From: an uncultured Collinsella sp.
GTDB lineage: Bacteria; Actinomycetota; Coriobacteriia; Coriobacteriales; Coriobacteriaceae
DNA: 64,000 nt
Assembly (NCBI GenBank): GCA_958370785.1
Contig: CATXKN010000005.1
Span: 1-64,000, forward strand
Direction: 5' to 3'
The notes under the pieces are model-generated. The model saw only the letters and a list, made by a program, of their open reading frames with translations. It made no database searches and was not told the DNA's origin. Positions 60,104 to 64,000 of this stretch are shown here, piece by piece (position 1 is the first letter of the stretch; every line of letters begins with the position of its first letter). Made by a program: the position numbers and the translations under genes.

Positions 60104-61910
60104 AACCCTCATGGGCAGCATCCGCGACTATATGAAAGTCACTATTGCCACGCCATTGCTCGTGCTTGGCGAGGTGCTCTGCGAGATGCTGATTCCATTT
60201 ATCACCGCCAACCTGATCGACGCCATCAAAGACGGCGCCACCGTAGCCGAGATGCTTCCCACTGCAGGCTTTTTGGTGCTCATCGCGCTGACGTCACTTG
60301 CTTTTGGCGCCGCGGCCGGCGTCACCTGCAGCCATGCGAGCTGCGGGTTCGCCAAGAACCTGCGTCACGACCTGTTCTACAAGATCCAGACGTTCAGCTT
60401 TGCCAACATCGATGAGTTCTCGAGCTCCTCGCTCGTCACGCGCCTGACCACCGACATCAACAACGTGCAGCAGGCCTTTATGATGATCATCCGTATCGCC
60501 GTGCGCGCGCCGCTGGTATTGATCTTCGCCTTTACCATGGCGTTTATCATGGGCGGCAGCGTCGCCATGGTCTACCTGGTCATCATTCCGCTGCTGGGCT
60601 TTGGACTGTTCTTTATCATCTTTAAGGTGCGCCCCATCTTCTCGCGCGTGTTCCATAAGTACGACGCCCTTAACGAGTCCGTCGAGGAAAACGTCACCGG
60701 CATGCGCGTGGTCAAGAGCTATGTGCGCGAAGACTTTGAGAAGGAGAAGTTCGCGACCGCCGCACGCGACGTCCAGATGGACTTCACCCGCGCCGAGAAG
60801 CTGCTGGCCTTTAACAACCCCATGATGAACATCTGCGTCAACGGCGCGTTTGTCGTCATCATCTACCTGGGCTCCAAGCTCATCATCACGAGCCAGGGCA
60901 CGCTGTTCGACGTGGGCCAGCTCTCCTCGATCTTTACCTATGGTTTCCAGGTCCTCATGAGCCTGATGCAGCTGTCGATGATCTTTGTCATGGTGACCAT
61001 GGCCGACGAATCGGCGCACCGCATTACCGAGGTGTTGGCCGCCGAGCCCACGATCGCCGATCCCGCCGAGCCCGTGCTCGAGGTCGCCGACGGTTCCATC
61101 GACTTTGACCACGTGAGCTTTAAGTATTCCGCGCATGCGAAGCGCCAGGCGCTCGACGATATCGACCTGCACATTAAGAGCGGCGAGACCATCGGCATCA
61201 TCGGCGGCACTGGCTCGGCCAAGTCCACGCTCGTAAACCTCATCGCCCGCCTGTACGACGCCACCGAGGGCACCGTGCGCGTGGGCGGCACGGACGTGCG
61301 CGACTACGACCTGGACGCACTGCGCCACCAGGTCGCCATGGTGCTGCAGAAAAACGTGCTGTTTAGCGGCACCATTGCCGAGAACCTGCGCTGGGGCGAT
61401 CCGAATGCCACCGACGAAGAGGTCCGCGAGGCCGCGCACCTGGCCTGCGCCGACGAGTTTGTCGATGGCTTCCCCAAGGGCTACGACACCTGGATCGAGC
61501 AGGGCGGCTCCAATGTTTCCGGCGGTCAGAAGCAGCGCCTGTGCATTGCGCGTGCCCTGCTGCGTCGCCCCAAGATCTTGATCCTGGACGACTCCACCAG
61601 CGCCGTCGACACCAAGACCGACGCCAAGATCCGCGCAGGGCTGGCAAGTTATCTGCCCAACACGACCAAGCTCATCATCGCCCAGCGTATTAGCTCCGTG
61701 CAGGATGCCGATCGTATCATCGTCATGGAGGGTGGCCGCATCGCGCAAATCGGCAACCATGACGAGCTACTCAAGACGAGCGAGATCTATCGCGAGACCT
61801 TTACCTCGCAAAACAAGATGAGTGCCGAGGGCGAAGGGGCCGTCGAGGCCGACACCGAGGCATCCGCAACGCAAGCTCAGACCCAGGAAGGAGGCGAGGC
61901 ACATGAGTAA
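60096..61910 (+). CDS. ABC exporter half-transporter, degenerate-site subunit
   Basis: N-terminal six-helix membrane domain (~1-310) and C-terminal ATPase. Walker A is GGTGSAKSTL, signature NVSGGQKQRLCIARAL, Walker B ILILDDSTSAVD with Asp in place of the catalytic Glu. This marks the non-catalytic partner of a heterodimeric multidrug-type exporter (LmrCD/BmrCD-like). 604 aa. Overlaps the next gene by eight bases (ATGAGTAA). Confidence 0.92.
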   Translation: MIKTLMGSIRDYMKVTIATPLLVLGEVLCEMLIPFITANLIDAIKDGATVAEMLPTAGFLVLIALTSLAFGAAAGVTCSHASCGFAKNLRHDLFYKIQTFSFANIDEFSSSSLVTRLTTDINNVQQAFMMIIRIAVRAPLVLIFAFTMAFIMGGSVAMVYLVIIPLLGFGLFFIIFKVRPIFSRVFHKYDALNESVEENVTGMRVVKSYVREDFEKEKFATAARDVQMDFTRAEKLLAFNNPMMNICVNGAFVVIIYLGSKLIITSQGTLFDVGQLSSIFTYGFQVLMSLMQLSMIFVMVTMADESAHRITEVLAAEPTIADPAEPVLEVADGSIDFDHVSFKYSAHAKRQALDDIDLHIKSGETIGIIGGTGSAKSTLVNLIARLYDATEGTVRVGGTDVRDYDLDALRHQVAMVLQKNVLFSGTIAENLRWGDPNATDEEVREAAHLACADEFVDGFPKGYDTWIEQGGSNVSGGQKQRLCIARALLRRPKILILDDSTSAVDTKTDAKIRAGLASYLPNTTKLIIAQRISSVQDADRIIVMEGGRIAQIGNHDELLKTSEIYRETFTSQNKMSAEGEGAVEADTEASATQAQTQEGGEAHE

Positions 61911-63822
61911 GGCAACGACCGCCGAGCGCGCGCTCAACCGCAAGGGCGGCACCATGTCGCGCCTCATCAAGACGCTCTTTGGCTTCTACCCCGTGCTTTT
62001 GCCCCTCGTCGTCGTCGGCGTGGTGCTCTGCGCCATCATCAACTCCATCGGTGCGACCTTCCTTCAGAGCGCCCTGCAGATTATTAGCGAATCGTGGCAG
62101 TCGGGCGATTGGACGACCGCGCAGCCCAAGATTCTGCAGCTCGTGACCACCCTCGCCTGCATCTACGGCGTCGGCATCCTGTCCTCGCTCTTCTGGAACC
62201 GCGCCATGGCCATCGTCACGCAGGGCTCGCTCGAGAAGCTGCGCGAGAAGATGTTCAACCGCATGCAGGACCTGCCGATTCGCTACTTCGACACGCACCA
62301 GCGCGGCGACATCATGAGCCACTACACCAACGACATCGACACACTGCGCCAGATGATCAGCCAGTCGCTGCCCAACCTGCTCATGACGACCATCGTCATC
62401 GTCACGGTGTTCTTTATCATGCTGTACTACAGCGTGTGGATGTGCCTGGTCATTGTGGCCGGCGTCGCCTTTATGACCTTTATGACCAAGCTGCTCGGCT
62501 CCAACTCCGCGCGCTTCTTTATTGCGCAGCAGACCGAGCTCGGCGTGGTCGAGGGCCATATCGAGGAAGTCATGAACGGCCAGAAGGTCGTCAAGGCGTT
62601 CTGCCACGAGTCTGCCGCCGAGGCCGATTTTGACGAGCGCAACGAAAAGCTCTTCGAGGTCTCGCAGAAGGCCAACATGTACGCCAACATCCTCATGCCC
62701 ATCCTGATGAACCTGGGCAACCTGCTCTACGTACTGGTCGCACTGGCAGGCGGCATTTTCCTGGCGCTGGGCGTGCCCAACCTGAGCATCTCGGGCATGA
62801 CGCTGTCCATCGCCGTCGTGGTGCCGTTCCTCAACATGACCAAGCAGTTCTGCGGACAGATCGGTCAGATCTCGCAGCAGATCAACGCCGTGGTCATGGG
62901 CCTCGCCGGCGCCGACCGCATCTTTGAGCTCATCGACGAGAAGCCCGAGACCGACGAAGGCTACGTGACGCTCGTCAACGCGCAGGTGAACCCCGATACC
63001 TGGCAGCTCGAAGAGGCCGACCACCACACCGGCATGTGGGCATGGAAACATCCGCACCGCGCAACCGGCGAGATCGAGTACGTACCGCTGCGCGGCGACC
63101 TGGTCATGGACAACGTCGACTTTGGCTACACGCCCGACCACGAGGTGCTGCACGGCGTGTCCGTGTTTGCCAAGCCGGGCCAGAAGGTCGCGTTTGTCGG
63201 CGCCACCGGTGCCGGTAAGACGACCATCACCAACCTCATCAACCGCTTCTATGACATCGCCGACGGCAAGATTCGCTACGACGGCATCAACGTCAACAAG
63301 ATCCGCAAGGCCGATCTGCGCCGCTCGCTGGGCGTCGTGCTGCAGGACGTGAACCTGTTCACCGGCACCGTGATGGACAACATCCGCTACGGCAACCTAG
63401 ACGCCACCGACGAGGAGTGCATCGCGGCGGCAAAGCTCGCCGGCGCGGACGACTTTATCACCCGCCTGCCCGACGGCTACGACACGATGCTCACCGGCAA
63501 CGGCGCTCAGCTGTCGCAGGGCCAGCGCCAGCTGATTTCGATCGCACGTGCTGCCGTCGCCGATCCGCCGGCAATGATTCTTGACGAGGCCACGAGCTCC
63601 ATCGACACCCGCACCGAGGCCATCGTGCAGGCAGGTATGGATAAGCTCATGGAAGGTCGCACGACGTTTGTCATCGCACACCGCCTGTCCACCGTGCGCA
63701 ACTCCGACGCGATCATCTGTCTGGACCACGGCCGCATCATCGAGCGCGGCAACCACGACGAGCTGATCGCCAAGCGCGGGTATTACTACCAGCTCTATAC
63801 CGGAGCGTTTGAGCTGGAGTAG
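61903..63822 (+). CDS. ABC exporter half-transporter, catalytic subunit
   Basis: Partner of the previous gene. Membrane domain ~1-340, a ~40-residue insertion before the ATPase (residues ~355-400), then Walker A GATGAGKTTI, signature QLSQGQRQLISIARA, Walker B MILDEATSSID with the catalytic Glu. 639 aa from ATG 61903 (GGAGGCGAGG upstream). Substrate unknown; the MarR gene suggests a toxic compound. Confidence 0.92.
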   Translation: MSKATTAERALNRKGGTMSRLIKTLFGFYPVLLPLVVVGVVLCAIINSIGATFLQSALQIISESWQSGDWTTAQPKILQLVTTLACIYGVGILSSLFWNRAMAIVTQGSLEKLREKMFNRMQDLPIRYFDTHQRGDIMSHYTNDIDTLRQMISQSLPNLLMTTIVIVTVFFIMLYYSVWMCLVIVAGVAFMTFMTKLLGSNSARFFIAQQTELGVVEGHIEEVMNGQKVVKAFCHESAAEADFDERNEKLFEVSQKANMYANILMPILMNLGNLLYVLVALAGGIFLALGVPNLSISGMTLSIAVVVPFLNMTKQFCGQIGQISQQINAVVMGLAGADRIFELIDEKPETDEGYVTLVNAQVNPDTWQLEEADHHTGMWAWKHPHRATGEIEYVPLRGDLVMDNVDFGYTPDHEVLHGVSVFAKPGQKVAFVGATGAGKTTITNLINRFYDIADGKIRYDGINVNKIRKADLRRSLGVVLQDVNLFTGTVMDNIRYGNLDATDEECIAAAKLAGADDFITRLPDGYDTMLTGNGAQLSQGQRQLISIARAAVADPPAMILDEATSSIDTRTEAIVQAGMDKLMEGRTTFVIAHRLSTVRNSDAIICLDHGRIIERGNHDELIAKRGYYYQLYTGAFELE

Positions 63823-63836
63823 GACCGGTTACTGAC

Positions 63837-63945
63837 GGAGGGCGCCCCGGGGGCGGCGGGGTAATTCCTCCGTGCTCAAACATTCTCGCTTCGCTGCGAA
63901 ACTGCGCGCGGAGGAAATACCCCGCCCGCCCCCGGGGCGCCCTCC
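63837..63945. repeat. Long GC-rich inverted repeat
   Basis: A ~35-base arm (GGAGGGCGCCCCGGGGGCGG...) pairs with the stretch at 63909-63945 (...CCGCCCCCGGGGCGCCCTCC) around a ~36-base loop containing TTCTCGCTTCGCTGCGAAA. It follows the exporter operon and could terminate it or be a REP element. The last 55 bases of the window show nothing. Confidence 0.6.
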
Positions 63946-64000
63946 TGCGCGCGATCAGCCCGTCATGTAGAACGGAGTAAAAGTTTGTGAGGCCCTGGCC

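Overview
The window looks like a chromosome segment from a gut Coriobacteriia species, most likely Collinsella. The basis is a high-GC (about 60%) coding style, a classical atpI-B-E-F-H-A-G-D-C operon, heavy use of GTG/TTG starts, and several families of short palindromic repeats that I associate with Collinsella genomes. The genus is an inference from gene content and style, not a database match. Most of the first 36 kb is transcribed leftward.

Layout. 0.1-7 kb: a phosphohexomutase, a homocysteine methyltransferase next to a DtxR/MntR-type regulator, divergent peptidase T, an LCP cell-wall ligase and murA. 7-14 kb: the F1Fo ATP synthase operon with a good promoter and terminator. 14-23 kb: upp, glpK, a Sua5-type tRNA-modification gene, a HigBA-like toxin-antitoxin pair, prmC (with a ~120-residue insertion) and prfA, separated by repeat elements, then an M20 peptidase. 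23-29 kb: a polar amino-acid ABC transporter, an aldose-epimerase-like protein, an unknown membrane protein and a MerR regulator. 29-33 kb: a leftward DASS transporter-UbiD-UbiX cluster, probably for an aromatic or hydroxyaryl acid. 33-37 kb: an operon of membrane acyltransferase, butyrate kinase and phosphotransbutyrylase with a divergent IclR regulator. 37.6-38.5 kb: a fusion of an LpdD-like domain to an IDI-type NUDIX domain, plausibly tied to the prenylated flavin of UbiD. Then an MFS exporter.

40-48 kb: two paralogous alpha-glucoside systems (GH4 6-phospho-glucosidase + PTS EIICB + RpiR regulator) that face each other across a bidirectional terminator. 48.27-55.84 kb: a lower-GC integrative element inserted near the 5' end of a low-molecular-weight protein tyrosine phosphatase gene. 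The original gene start is stranded at the left end and the intact reading frame is rebuilt at the right end. It carries an ABC-F ATPase with a possible translational attenuator, a DUF961-like gene with a nonsense codon, an FtsK-like ATPase with a damaged P-loop and a poly-G frameshift, an HUH+SF3 helicase Rep with two lesions, and an intact Tn916-type integrase flanked by repeated putative arm sites.

56-64 kb: host genes again (AAA/DUF4143 ATPase, TIGR04076 protein, pyridoxal kinase-like protein, and a MarR-regulated heterodimeric ABC exporter). I saw no rRNA, tRNA or CRISPR array.
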